Notes under the pieces: generated by a model
Seen by the model: the letters and a program-made list of their open reading frames with translations, nothing else
Told to the model about the DNA's origin: nothing
Databases searched by the model: none
Position numbers and translations under genes: made by a program
Shown: in pieces, positions 19,080 to 28,779 of the stretch
Numbering within the stretch: the first letter of the stretch is position 1
Layout: each line of letters opens with the position of its first letter
Assembly: GCA_024509875.1 (NCBI GenBank)
Contig: JAMPIV010016233.1
Location: 1-64,000, forward strand
From: Oreohelix idahoensis
Lineage: Eukaryota > Mollusca > Gastropoda > Stylommatophora > Oreohelicidae
Reading direction: 5' to 3'
DNA: 64,000 nucleotides

Positions 19080-21249
19080 ATATAATTTTTAACATATTGA
19101 TGTGAAATGTTTTAACTTTGCCCCTTATGTCAATGGCATAATCTACATCAGTTGTCTTCTCAACCACCTTAAAAGGGCCCTGCCAGGAAATTAGCAGTTT
19201 ATTTTCCTTGGTCGGAAGAAGTAGCCATACTTGTTCTCCTGTTAGGAACGAACGTAACATTCGAGATTGGTTGCAGCGCAATCTCGACCTCTGTGAAGCA
19301 TTACGTATCATACCTGATGCATAAGTACATGCATCTACAAGGCGTTGTCTGAGATCAATGACCAGTTCATAGCTGGTGCGGACAGTAACATCATGCACTG
19401 ATCCCAACAACAAATCCTTGAGTATGTGCATAGGACCTCTAGGGTTGGCACCATATACCAACTCAAATGGCGAAAAGCCAGTGCTCTCATGGGGCACTTC
19501 TCTGTAAGCAAATAAGACTGCTGGTAACATTCGGTCCCAGTCACGAGGACATGTCTCGGTGACTTTGCCTAACAACTGCTTCAACGAGCCATTGAAACGC
19601 TCGCAAACGCCATTGCTTTCCGGATGGTATGGGCTTGTGAACGAATGCTTAATTGCTAACATGTTCTCAATATCTTTCATCATTTGAGACATAAATTGAG
19701 TACCACGATCTGATAAGATTTCATCAGGAAATCCTATGCGACAAAAAATAACAAATAAGGCATCAGAGACAGCTGCTGAGGTGACAGTCTTCAATGGTAT
19801 GGCCTCCGGCCAACGTGTACATAAGTCTATACACGTTAGGATATATCTATATCCTCTATCTGACATGACTGACATAGGACCAACTATGTCAATTGCAAGC
19901 TTGGTGAAAGGCCGTAATGGCACATCAGTGACTTGTAAGGGTGCAGCGTGGTGCTTGCCCCTACGTGCTACCTTTTGACAAGTTGTACATGACCTGCAGT
20001 ATAGCTTTACGTCTCTGTTAACACAGGGCCAATAAAAATTTGAGGTGACACGAAACAGAGTACGCTTAATCCCCATATGACCAGCTAAAAGCGAGTCATG
20101 GGCAGTATTCAATACAATAGGTCTAAAACTCTTTGGAATAACTACCTGTCTCCTGACTAAAACATAGTTGTCAAAGCATCTAGTCAGTACTGAGTTTTTA
20201 AATTCAAACCAATAACGTGAAGTTTTTGTTTTCTTCACATGTTTGCTCTCTGCTAGAGCAAACAATGGTTGCAAAGCAACATCTTCACGCTGTTTGGTCG
20301 CGAACGACTGGGGGGAAACATGAACATTCTGAAGAGATACTCTCTCACTAAATGGTATAGCTGGCTCTGCCTTGGATTCAGCGGCATGCTGGGTCCTAGT
20401 GACCACAGCGTTAGCCAACATTGGGTGAGATTCAACCCATTTATGTATCTCCTCTGGGGAGCAATCCTTAATACCTGGTATATTACCAAGGATAATGTCT
20501 GATACTGGTTCATCAAGGACACATGCCCTTACCTTACCTGTAAAGAAGGGTGTGGCAATATCTATTTCTGCCACTGGGTAACACTCTATACTCCCACCAA
20601 ATGTTATGCACTTCACTGTTTTACCAGTAAAGGCAGATTCATCAATTAGCGATCTACGGACTCCGACAGTGGTACAGCCAGAATCACGAAGGACACTTAC
20701 ATGCCTGTTATACAGAAAACCAGTATATAACGTGAGGCGTCCCACGTTCTCACAAGATGACATAGCAGGTAGAGCATGCCCGCAGATCAATCTGGGCTGT
20801 GAACCAGGTTGGAATAAAGATTTGCACCCATAACAATTTTCATCATTAAGTGAGCTAACAATACATGCATTGGCATGGTCGGTTCCCTTCTCATCATTCT
20901 TTTTTGTAGTTACACATGCATTACCCTTCTCATGATTGCTATTGTCATTATGCCCACAGTGTTTGTTAGTACTGTTTCCATAGTATTTCTTGTAAGGTCT
21001 ATTCCTAGCACATGACCAACATCTGCCATTATTCCTATTACCACTGTAGGATGCACTGTCTTGTGTGGGTCTATGATCCATCCGTTTGTGATGCATTTCC
21101 TCATTACGGTTAGAATTCTGCCGCAACTGACCTTGGTTTGAATAACCATAGTCTCGCCTCTGTGAGAAGTTAGATGGTGACCTCTTCCTTGGGAAGTTAT
21201 ATTTTCCTCGGTAGTTGGATCTATAGCTTTGCCTTACTCTGCTGTCCAC
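19033..21249 (-). CDS. Gmr1-like nucleocapsid-protease-integrase polyprotein
   Basis: A single 738-residue open frame. Residues 1-130 are Arg/Asn/His-rich, nucleic-acid-binding in character, without a classic CCHC knuckle. A Cys/His block CX2CX13CXH spans C139, C142, C156, H158. Protease: RDSGCTTVG with the catalytic DSG at 189-191 and IILGNIPG at 252-259. Integrase: zinc ligands H384, H391, C421, C424; catalytic D454 (LAIDIVGP), D514 (LSDRGTQF) and E550 (NGVCERFN), exact D-35-E spacing; GPY/F-type module WQGPFKVV at 689-696. It processes the polyprotein and inserts the DNA copy. The listed start is the first Met of the open frame; the boundary with gag is a frame change. Confidence 0.92.
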   Translation of the reverse strand: MDSRVRQSYRSNYRGKYNFPRKRSPSNFSQRRDYGYSNQGQLRQNSNRNEEMHHKRMDHRPTQDSASYSGNRNNGRCWSCARNRPYKKYYGNSTNKHCGHNDNSNHEKGNACVTTKKNDEKGTDHANACIVSSLNDENCYGCKSLFQPGSQPRLICGHALPAMSSCENVGRLTLYTGFLYNRHVSVLRDSGCTTVGVRRSLIDESAFTGKTVKCITFGGSIECYPVAEIDIATPFFTGKVRACVLDEPVSDIILGNIPGIKDCSPEEIHKWVESHPMLANAVVTRTQHAAESKAEPAIPFSERVSLQNVHVSPQSFATKQREDVALQPLFALAESKHVKKTKTSRYWFEFKNSVLTRCFDNYVLVRRQVVIPKSFRPIVLNTAHDSLLAGHMGIKRTLFRVTSNFYWPCVNRDVKLYCRSCTTCQKVARRGKHHAAPLQVTDVPLRPFTKLAIDIVGPMSVMSDRGYRYILTCIDLCTRWPEAIPLKTVTSAAVSDALFVIFCRIGFPDEILSDRGTQFMSQMMKDIENMLAIKHSFTSPYHPESNGVCERFNGSLKQLLGKVTETCPRDWDRMLPAVLFAYREVPHESTGFSPFELVYGANPRGPMHILKDLLLGSVHDVTVRTSYELVIDLRQRLVDACTYASGMIRNASQRSRLRCNQSRMLRSFLTGEQVWLLLPTKENKLLISWQGPFKVVEKTTDVDYAIDIRGKVKTFHINMLKIICGAPYRIRTYLGQYF

Positions 21250-21286
21250 ACTCTGTGATCGAGGTCTCTGACCACCATCTCTATAG

Positions 21287-22208
21287 TCATGACGAGCTAC
21301 ACATACTGGGGAGTGCGTCCTTTATAGTTGGTTTGTGAACCTCTTTATCTGGGTGAGCTGTCATATATTGTTTCCCAAGTATCTCCATTGCCTCAAGGTC
21401 TTTTGGTTTTCTTTCTTGAAAAAATGAGGCAAGATCGGTGCTACATGCCGACAACACCTTGTCACGTAACATTAGATCAAGTAAGCCAGTGAAGGTCTTA
21501 TCAATTCCGGACAATTCTATCCATCTTTTAGAATATAATTTTATTAATGAGATAAATTCTCCAAAGTCAGCTTTCCTGTTAGGCAGACAGGAATGAAATT
21601 TATCATGGAATCCTGCTTCCGTAAGCTGAAATTTACGTAGCAATGTCTCCTTTACAACATCGTAGTCTTCTCTACTACCGCTGTCCAGAGCAAAATAAGC
21701 CTGTAGAGCGTCCGCTGTTAGAAAATCGCATAATATTGCACTCCATTGACCCTTGGGGATTTTCAATGCACTGACCTTGAGCTCAAAACGTTGTAAGAAA
21801 CTATCGACGCAGTCGATTTGTTGGTTGAAATTAGGCAATCGTATCCGGTTTGTGGTCACAGGTGTACTAGATGATGTGTTTGGAGCATCCAACTCCACTT
21901 TTCGTAGGGCGACAGCAACATCTATATCTTTCTGAATACGCAATTTCTCTATCTCCAAATCAGTTGCTTTCTGAGCAGTTGCAGCAGCTAATCTTAATTT
22001 TTCTTGCTCAGCATCAATCTTTAGTTTTTCTAGCGCAAGAGCTTGTGCAAGATCTATTTCTTTCTCATCATGTTCTGACTGACGACGTTTTAATTCACGT
22101 TCATTCTGCCTTTCAATTTTTGCATTACAGCTGTTCAGTAGCAAACGACTCTAGTTCCGCCTGATTTATTAAATTTAAATTTCTATAAAGTCCTGAAATG
22201 AAGACATG
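21287..22208 (-). CDS. Gmr1-like gag (coiled-coil plus capsid-like region)
   Basis: A long charged coiled-coil (about 22120-21890 in sense, IERQNERELKRRQSEHDEKE onward) is followed by a capsid-like segment: RIRLPNFNQQIDCVDSFLQRF, then EDYDVVKETLLRKFQLTEAG and KQYMTAHPD near the end. The same layout and several identical blocks (RKFQL/KKYQL, LLLRDKV, ERKPR/KDLE, YVTAHP) occur in the gag at 35168-36181. The best start is the ATG at 22208-22206, but one or two indels separate it from the main frame that opens by 22144. Gag forms the particle that packages element RNA. Confidence 0.85.
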
Positions 22209-23683
22209 GTTTTCTCCCATAAACTACTTTCTGTCAAAATATAGTGATATATTTATAATGATGAACAATACAAAACTCAATACCTATGTAAGTCCTACAA
22301 ACCCACCAAGGACATAATTAGAATGTGTTAAATTATGGTGATATTGTTAATGAAAACTGCAGTGCTCAATACATGTTATAATAAAAGAAAAAAATATGCA
22401 AAATTATGCCATGTAAATCAATGGGTCCAGACAAATGTACAATGAAAAGATGAAGACAATGATGTCAATGACAATGATGATGATGATGGTATATTTTCAA
22501 ATACAACACACACAAAAACAAATTAAAATTAACTAAAATAAGACAACAAAAACAATATTCTATATTAACATGTAAAAAAAATAATAACTATTAGACACTA
22601 CAAATAATTCACAAGTAAAACGAAACAACCGTCACAATAACAACTAAGGAGAAGAAGGTATAGAAAGCACTATTACAACAACTGACAATGTGAGACATAT
22701 ATATGAAACAATAACAAAACGTAATACCTAACGCCACATCTAAACAAACATGAAATGTTCGCAATGCAAAAAAGGACTATCAGTATGAATGGGTCAAAGC
22801 GCTAAAATTCCTTAAATGCAAACCTCACATAAACCTATAGAAAATCACCTTTCATCATACTTCCGAAGATGAATGAAAAAAAAATGATACCTAAAACAAA
22901 AAATTGGCAACACTGAACATATAGAATAGAATAAAAGAAAAAATAGCAAAGATAGAGCACGCTATGAAAGCACAAGATGCTTTAAACAAGCTTTTAAAAT
23001 GAAGCTAAACGTATCGTAAAATGCAGACTAAAGTGTTTTGGTCTGAACGCGGCGTAATGTTATTAATACTGTCTCGCATGAATCAGGAACACTGAGCCAA
23101 AATAGAAACTATAGTTCTGAAAACTTGTTTTATAATATGTCGTCTGGTCGAACTATTTTATTTATTTCTTAATAATAAAGTCCGTAAAGTTTCTTTTACA
23201 GATTTATAAATGTTAGTAAAACGTGTTGGTCCCTGAAAGCCTTCAATGTTTTTGGAAAATAGTTTACTTCGTTTGTCTTTAAAATATTCCATAAACAGAA
23301 ATCATGCGTGTGTGTTGACCTGAATTCCTGCTGCCGTTAAAGGTCACGGGGCGGGGCTAATTTGCCGCAGTGCGTCGAAAAGTTTCGCTTTGTACGGGAA
23401 GTTCATTTGCGCGATTGCTGGTTTCACCGCAGTGTTTGCAAAAAGGTTAGTTTGCACGAAAGTTCATTTACACGAACAAAAAGTCATTGTTATACAGCGC
23501 AGCACTTCAAAATAGCTTAAAACACGTTGCATTGAAAGTGCATCTGAACTCCTGTTTCATGTTCAATCATATTATAGTTCAATTGATGCAAATGCGTTTT
23601 AGCTAAACTTGGTGCACATAATTAATTCAGGCATAAAACATCGATCGCCAGGCACAAGGCTTGGCTACCCATCTGTTGAGTGG
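22209..23683 (-). other. Leader of the Gmr1-like element
   Basis: About 1.5 kb between the 5' LTR and gag with no coding capacity on the sense strand. It is T-rich in sense. Such a long leader presumably carries packaging and dimerisation signals, though I cannot point to any. Confidence 0.6.
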
Positions 23684-24276
23684 TGTGGTTTATTTATATT
23701 TTTCGTGCTTATTCATGCCTTTTGCGTTTGCACGACTGTTTATGTGTATCCAATATTGGTAGGAATGTAATGTCCAGGGTTCTCTCTTTACGTGCCTGGC
23801 GAATAAACATTAACTCTTAGTATTAACTTACTTTGTGCACACATCTCTTTCTCCAACGAAAGTAACAATAGTTGAGTGACGGTTTTGTAACTTTAATACA
23901 CAAGACGAAACTTCAAACAGACCCATTGATGTGGTCAGGCAATTAGAACATAATCCAGATTAATAATAATAATAAAAGTCACTCATTTTCATGAACAATT
24001 ATGAATGTTAAATATGCCATACATTATAATACTTCCATGTAAAAACAGGAATATACATTAGGGCTATCCACACATGCCCACACACACCTCTCAACCGTAA
24101 AACGGCTGGACACTGACTCCCCTCCTCGCTGCTAAACTCTCTCTCGTTTTTTTACCTGCCTTGTTAGCAAAACTTCCCACCACCAGTCTCATCAACGTGA
24201 CATAGAGTGGCTATTTGGGTGAAGTGGCAAAGTGCCAAACTCGGTGTTAAAATTAATGCATTTTCTACTCCCAACA
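23684..24276 (-). repeat. 5' LTR of the Gmr1-like element
   Basis: 593 bp, starting TGTTGGGAGTAG and ending AAATAAACCACA in sense. It provides the promoter and transcription start. It differs from the 3' LTR by a handful of substitutions and 1-2 base indels, for example A versus G near 16720 and small changes around 24115-24190. I could not identify a confident primer-binding site; TGGGTAGCCAAGCC lies about 12 bases inside the LTR end, which is further than usual. Confidence 0.92.
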
Positions 24277-24717
24277 GTATGATCCACTGAAACAAAACCT
24301 GTCTTGGGTGTGAAAGGACAGCCCAGAGTCAAGGTAACATTAGAGGCTCGTTGAAACGTCGGAATGGCAAACATAGGCGATATCGCGGCATCGTGTTGGC
24401 TGTGGAGTATTTTATCACACATAAGGAAGTAGGAAACGCACCCCGAAGGCCTGTAAATAGTAAATAAATATTAGACACAAACATATAAAGGTATGTTTTC
24501 AGCACTCGTAAGAAATAAAGAAGTAGAGAAAACTAGACTCAGAGTTAAAGATAAAGGGTCGAAACACGTGTCCAACGGGGAAACCTTTTGTGATCAGATT
24601 GCCTCCTGTTGTATCGCTCTGTACAGAGTTTTCTATCATGTTAATGACATAATAGAGTATATATATTTCAACGACCAGTATATATTAAGATTATAAGCCT
24701 GTGAAAAGACTGTTTAT
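24277..24717. other. Flanking sequence, no gene recognised
   Basis: Nothing identifiable between the 5' LTR of the Gmr1-like element and the hAT-like element. Confidence 0.5.
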
Positions 24718-25586
24718 TAGAGATGGCTACTGTGTGTATGTATCGAAACAATGTTTCGAAACAGTATCGTACCCGAACAATTCGATACAGAGCCTTCTTG
24801 CCGTGTCGATACAGTCGGCTCCTGTCTGCTTCGCTGTTTTGCAGAGTAGAGATGGCTACTGTGTGTATGTGTCAAACAATGCTTCGAAACAGCACCGACA
24901 GTCCGACAGATTCGATACATGGACACAGTTTCAGTTCGTGTCTGCCTCGAATAAACCGTTCGGAACATTAGTATGGAATATCAAACATGACATATTTTTC
25001 AGGGATGTGTTATGATGACTTGATTTTACAAGTGATATTATTTTTTGCTGAGAAGTTATAGACACTGGAAATTGTGTCAGTGCTGCAGTTGTCAACGTTT
25101 TAGGCGCTATGTTAAAGTTGAAAGTGTCCGTGTGTTCGTATAAATGTAATGGACACTTTATTAGCTCTGCTGATATGTGTACTCGGTGTGGATTTGAATC
25201 ATTGTCTACCAAAACTAGCTTACTCTAGTTTGATATCATGTGTTATTATTACTGTTATTATTATTGTTGTTTTTTATTATTTTCCCATATACTGCAGCTA
25301 TCATCATATCTACGTTTTATTACATCATAATGAAGACTTGTGTAAAAATATTGAATTGTGGTCACACGAAACGCCATAGATTTTCACACACGACAGTAAA
25401 AACAGAGGAAATTGTCTCACACAGTTCATGTATACCCGCCCCGGTACTGTCTATAAGAGACTTCTTTCTCCCCGATACGGGCAAAAGAGCCGCTGTGCCG
25501 TTGTTTCGAAACAGTGCGTCGACACAGTTTAACCCACTGTTTCGAATGTCTCGACACAGCTAAGTGTCTCTATTTGCCCACCTCTA
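24718..25586 (+). mobile_element. Non-autonomous hAT-like DNA transposon, copy 2
   Basis: Opposite in orientation to copy 1 (4947-5806) and matching it through the interior, with many short indels. Ends are TAGAGATGGCTACTG (left) and GCCCACCTCTA (right). The left terminus occurs twice: 24718 and again at 24847 with the same subterminal TCGAAACAATG blocks, so an inner left end is duplicated. Flanks CTGTTTAT and CTGTACAG share only CTGT, so a target duplication is not convincing. No transposase is encoded. Confidence 0.65.
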
Positions 25587-25977
25587 CTGTACAGTACTCC
25601 AAAGTTTGCTCTGTTATGAATGAGTGCTGCATTCTTCAAAGCCTTCATATGTCTACTTCGAACTCCTCATCCCCTACAAACAGACCTGGGCACACTTTAG
25701 CATGCTCAAGATCTAGTTCTACGTTTTTCAACGAGGCTGCGGTCTCTCAAACATAGTACAATTGTTCTTTGTAGCTACTGTTACAGTTTTTTCAACTGCA
25801 ATTAATTAAATAACACCACATACGTCGGAAAACGTAGGCCAAGCGTCTGCTGCCGTGGCAAAATTTAGACATTAGGAAACCTATCTACCACAACAATATT
25901 TAAAGAATGTGGTGATTCCTGTATACACGCACTGGGATCCTCGTCGGTGCTACGGAGTTCGTACACAAAAATGTTTA
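25587..25977. other. Intergenic stretch, no gene recognised
   Basis: No repeat copy or coding frame recognised. Confidence 0.5.
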
Positions 25978-25989
25978 TTAATTAAAGAC

Positions 25990-26240
25990 GGAGCGTTCGA
26001 CTGACACAGCGGTTTAAAGCGCTAGTCTCTTGCGCCAAAGGTGTCGGGTTCGAATTACGATACCGACACGCTCCAGTCTACCCAGCTGTAAAGGGGTAAC
26101 CTGCCTTTGTGTTAGGGAAGGAAAAAGGCAGCGAGGAAGACACCCCACCTCTCGAATCTGAACCTAGTATAGTGAAGTCTGTAACACTTACCTCCCCTCC
26201 GGCAGTATCTGTTATGGGACTACCTTTACCGTTACCTTTT
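25990..26240 (+). mobile_element. tRNA-derived SINE with target-site duplication
   Basis: Starts with a tRNA-like head (TGACACAGCGGTTTAAAGCG as A-box region, then GTCGGGTTCGAATTACG containing a B-box-like GGTTCGAAT), giving an internal RNA polymerase III promoter. The body has the AGTCTACCCAGCTGTAAA block, a purine-rich AGGAAAAAGGCAGCGAGGAA block and a T-rich 3' end. It is bounded by TTAATTAAAGAC (25978-25989) and TTAATTGAAGAC (26241-26252), an 11/12 match expected of LINE-mediated insertion. Related copies are at 13686-13812 and 28428-28590. Confidence 0.8.
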
Positions 26241-26641
26241 TTAATTGAAGACAAAAACAAAATTCTGTTCGTTAGCCAATGTAAAAAAGATATTACATTA
26301 GTAAGAAATGAGTAGGGATAAACATTCTATATTTAAGTTCTATTATTACAAATGATGTATTAACATAGATTAAACGTGATGATGATCTGTACTGCGACGC
26401 CTCAACTAATCCTCAATCTTTTGGTACGAAATTAACTAATGACCGATCGCATACACGCCTTTATGTTTTCGTCAGACAGACCAGAGCGATACTTTGATTT
26501 AATAATGTGCTTATAGTGAAAAAAACGCAAAAGTCGCATCGATAATTTGAACCTAAAAAATGAGTGGGTTAGGTCGAAAGCCACTTTCCTTAGGTTTTGA
26601 ATATTATACATTTAACAAAGAAAGGTTTAATTAAGGAAAAT

Positions 26642-26770
26642 ATCAAATTGACAAAAAGCATGGGGCGCTCAAGCGCTTATCATATATTTTATCCATAAGT
26701 GTCTAATGAACTATAAAGCAGAAGTTAATTTCATGCAGAATCAGCGCCCCATGCTGTTTGTCAATTTGAT
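26642..26770. mobile_element. 129-bp palindromic element (MITE-like)
   Basis: ATCAAATTGAC..AGCATGGGGCGCT at 26642-26670 is the near-perfect inverse of AGCGCCCCATGCT..GTCAATTTGAT at 26742-26770. The two arms of about 28 bases enclose some 70 bases, so the whole unit folds as a hairpin. Size and structure suggest a miniature inverted-repeat element. I found no clear target duplication and no second copy in the window. Confidence 0.55.
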
Positions 26771-27819
26771 GTTACATTTATTGACTGCAAGCTATAAACT
26801 CCTTGAAAAATTATTTTTGGGCTGGTTAGAAAAAAAAAATAGTGCATTATTTTATAATTTGGATTGTTTCCCTTGATTTAGCTCGACACTTGTTTGAGTA
26901 CTGCCCTGTTTTACGCATAGAAAAAAAAATCACACCACGTACTCTTGAGTGTTTAATTAACTAAATTATGGCCCCTGATTTGTTTACATTTCTTTACGAA
27001 AAACTTTAATTACTCATAATGTCATATTTACAATATTAAATTATTAAATAATTTACTGATTATTGTATTGTCATCGGGAATACAGAACTATGCCAAGTTT
27101 AAGAGCTATTGCTCATCTGGAAGTGATTAAAAAATCGATTGCAAGATTTGAAAGTGACATTAAAGTGAGATACAAGTGAAGTTAAATAAAAGCGTGTAAA
27201 ACGCAACACTCAACTTGGATTCTTTCCCGATGACAATATGTTGACCACTGATACACAAGGGTCGGAAGAATAGAATAAATGGCTGATCAGTAACAAAAAA
27301 ATCAACATAATAAACGATGACCTTAGATTATGTCTCTAAATCGGAGGAGAAAAGTACAGTCTGAACTACGTATATCTACGGCAGATCAAGAAACGCGCCT
27401 GATCAATATCTACGGAACCATTAAGAAAAATGAGTTCAAATGAGGAAAAAAAAAGTGCCAGCGGGTACCAAGAAATAGACTTTTGAAGGAACCACGGAAC
27501 GAACGACAAAGACATATGCTTCAAAGAAAATCATGAAAAAAAAGCAGAAGTAGAGGCATTACTCATTTGAATGTATGCAATGATGTTTAAATCACTAGGA
27601 TGAAGACAGCATACTGGATATTGGAACCATAATATTTTCATTTGTTTCTTGAAAACAACATCACCCCAACACTTGTGGAATTTAGTGACTCTGCAACTAA
27701 CTATTGCGAGATTGCACTGGGAAATTCACTCTTGCAATATCATCTCCTGTTCCATTTGTAAGTTTACTCATTGTTATGTAGACTAGATGTGACGCAGGCA
27801 GAAGAACAAAAGGAGAAGA
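26771..27819. other. Intergenic stretch, no gene recognised
   Basis: AT-rich; no coding frame or repeat recognised. Confidence 0.5.
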
Positions 27820-27960
27820 TAGCTAGAGACAGAAATGATAATGACCAGGAAGACGCGGAAAGAACTTGAGCTGATGACACGCAAAAGGAGAACTTCGAAT
27901 GTGTTTTTGAAGGCCTATGCTCCTTGTGGTGCTCAAAGGTATCGATCGATTGATAAATTA
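27820..27960 (+). pseudogene. LINE B family 3' fragment
   Basis: MIMTRKTRKELELMTRKRRT then VFLKAYAP matches the C-terminal tail of the LINE B RT (MMRRTWKELEMMARDRRTWHVFVE, coordinates 12230-12310), also at DNA level through GAAGGCCTATGCTCCTT. It is a short, 5'-truncated remnant. Confidence 0.7.
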
Positions 27961-28427
27961 CTACGTAGTCTTATATCTTGTCTATCAAGACCTATTTCTT
28001 CAAGCCATGCGATCGGTTTATCATAATGGACTCTAGTCAACAGCCTTTCTTGTATCTATTTCTGTGTAGTCATTTAGACTACGGCGTCCGATTGGCAGAG
28101 TACTAATACTAAAAACGTTTGTCTCTCTGTGGTTCTGAGATGGAAACCTGGTAGTGCCACGTTCTAATCTCATCACCATCATCATCATTTTCCTTCTCGC
28201 TCCCTGTGGAGCTTAGAGACACCACTGTAGCTGGTCCCCTTGCAGGAAGCCTGCACAATGCATTCACATGCTCTTACAGCGGTGGTTTGTGTAGCAATTT
28301 ATGTTATATGATGAGGTTGCCAGCTCCATCCACACCATAATGTTAGCCACCTTGTACGATATGCCTCAGGAAGCAGAAACTCTATTCATTCTTTATCTCA
28401 TAAAAGACCCACAGGAACTACACGAGT
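27961..28427. other. Intergenic stretch, no gene recognised
   Basis: Contains a short CAT-rich run near 28174. The segment 28080-28180 has some tRNA-like look but no convincing box B, so I do not call a SINE here. Confidence 0.4.
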
Positions 28428-28590
28428 CACGCTCCAGTCCACCCAGCTGTAAATCAGCACTGACTCTGCTCTTGCATTAGGGAAGGCAAAGGCAGCAAGT
28501 AAAGGATCTGGTCACGCCACCTCATAAAGCTGGACCCAGTGTAGTGACGTCTCCTACGGCAGTATGTGCTGAGGGGGTCGCCTTTTTTTA
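28428..28590 (+). mobile_element. SINE body, head truncated
   Basis: Starts within CACGCTCCAGTCCACCCAGC and runs through the GGCAAAGGCAGCAAGTAAAG and CCAGTGTAGTGACGTCTCC blocks to a poly-T end, parallel to the complete SINE at 25990-26240. The tRNA-like head is missing. Confidence 0.7.
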
Positions 28591-28779
28591 ACCGTGTGGT
28601 CCTTTTTTAAATAACATTTTGCCTCGTTTTGGTGAGGCGCGCCTCGTTCATAGGGTCCGTCGGCTATATTAAGGGGCTTGTCGAAAAATACAAGACCTTG
28701 TGTTCTGATAGTTGAGGAACTCCAGAAAGTAGAAGAATAGACGAAGAAATACATACCATGTATAGACAAGCATAATAAC

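Larger units (their letters stand above)
16639..24276 (-). mobile_element. Complete Gmr1-like Ty3/gypsy LTR retrotransposon
   Basis: A 7638-bp element on the minus strand has near-identical LTRs (23684-24276 upstream, 16639-17228 downstream), each TG..CA in sense. A G-rich polypurine tract sits just inside the downstream LTR. Coding order in sense is gag (22208-21287), nucleocapsid-protease-integrase (21249-19033), RT-RNase H (19079-17535). Integrase before RT is the Ty1/copia-like order of Gmr1-type gypsy elements, not the standard gypsy order. Candidate 5-bp target duplications are GTGTG (16634-16638) and GTATG (24277-24281), one mismatch. Few LTR differences indicate a recent insertion. 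Coding frames are broken by several single-base indels. Confidence 0.93.

Noticed and set aside
28080..28180. Possible tRNA-like SINE head.
   Set aside because: No clear A and B boxes at proper spacing and no match to the SINE family found elsewhere.
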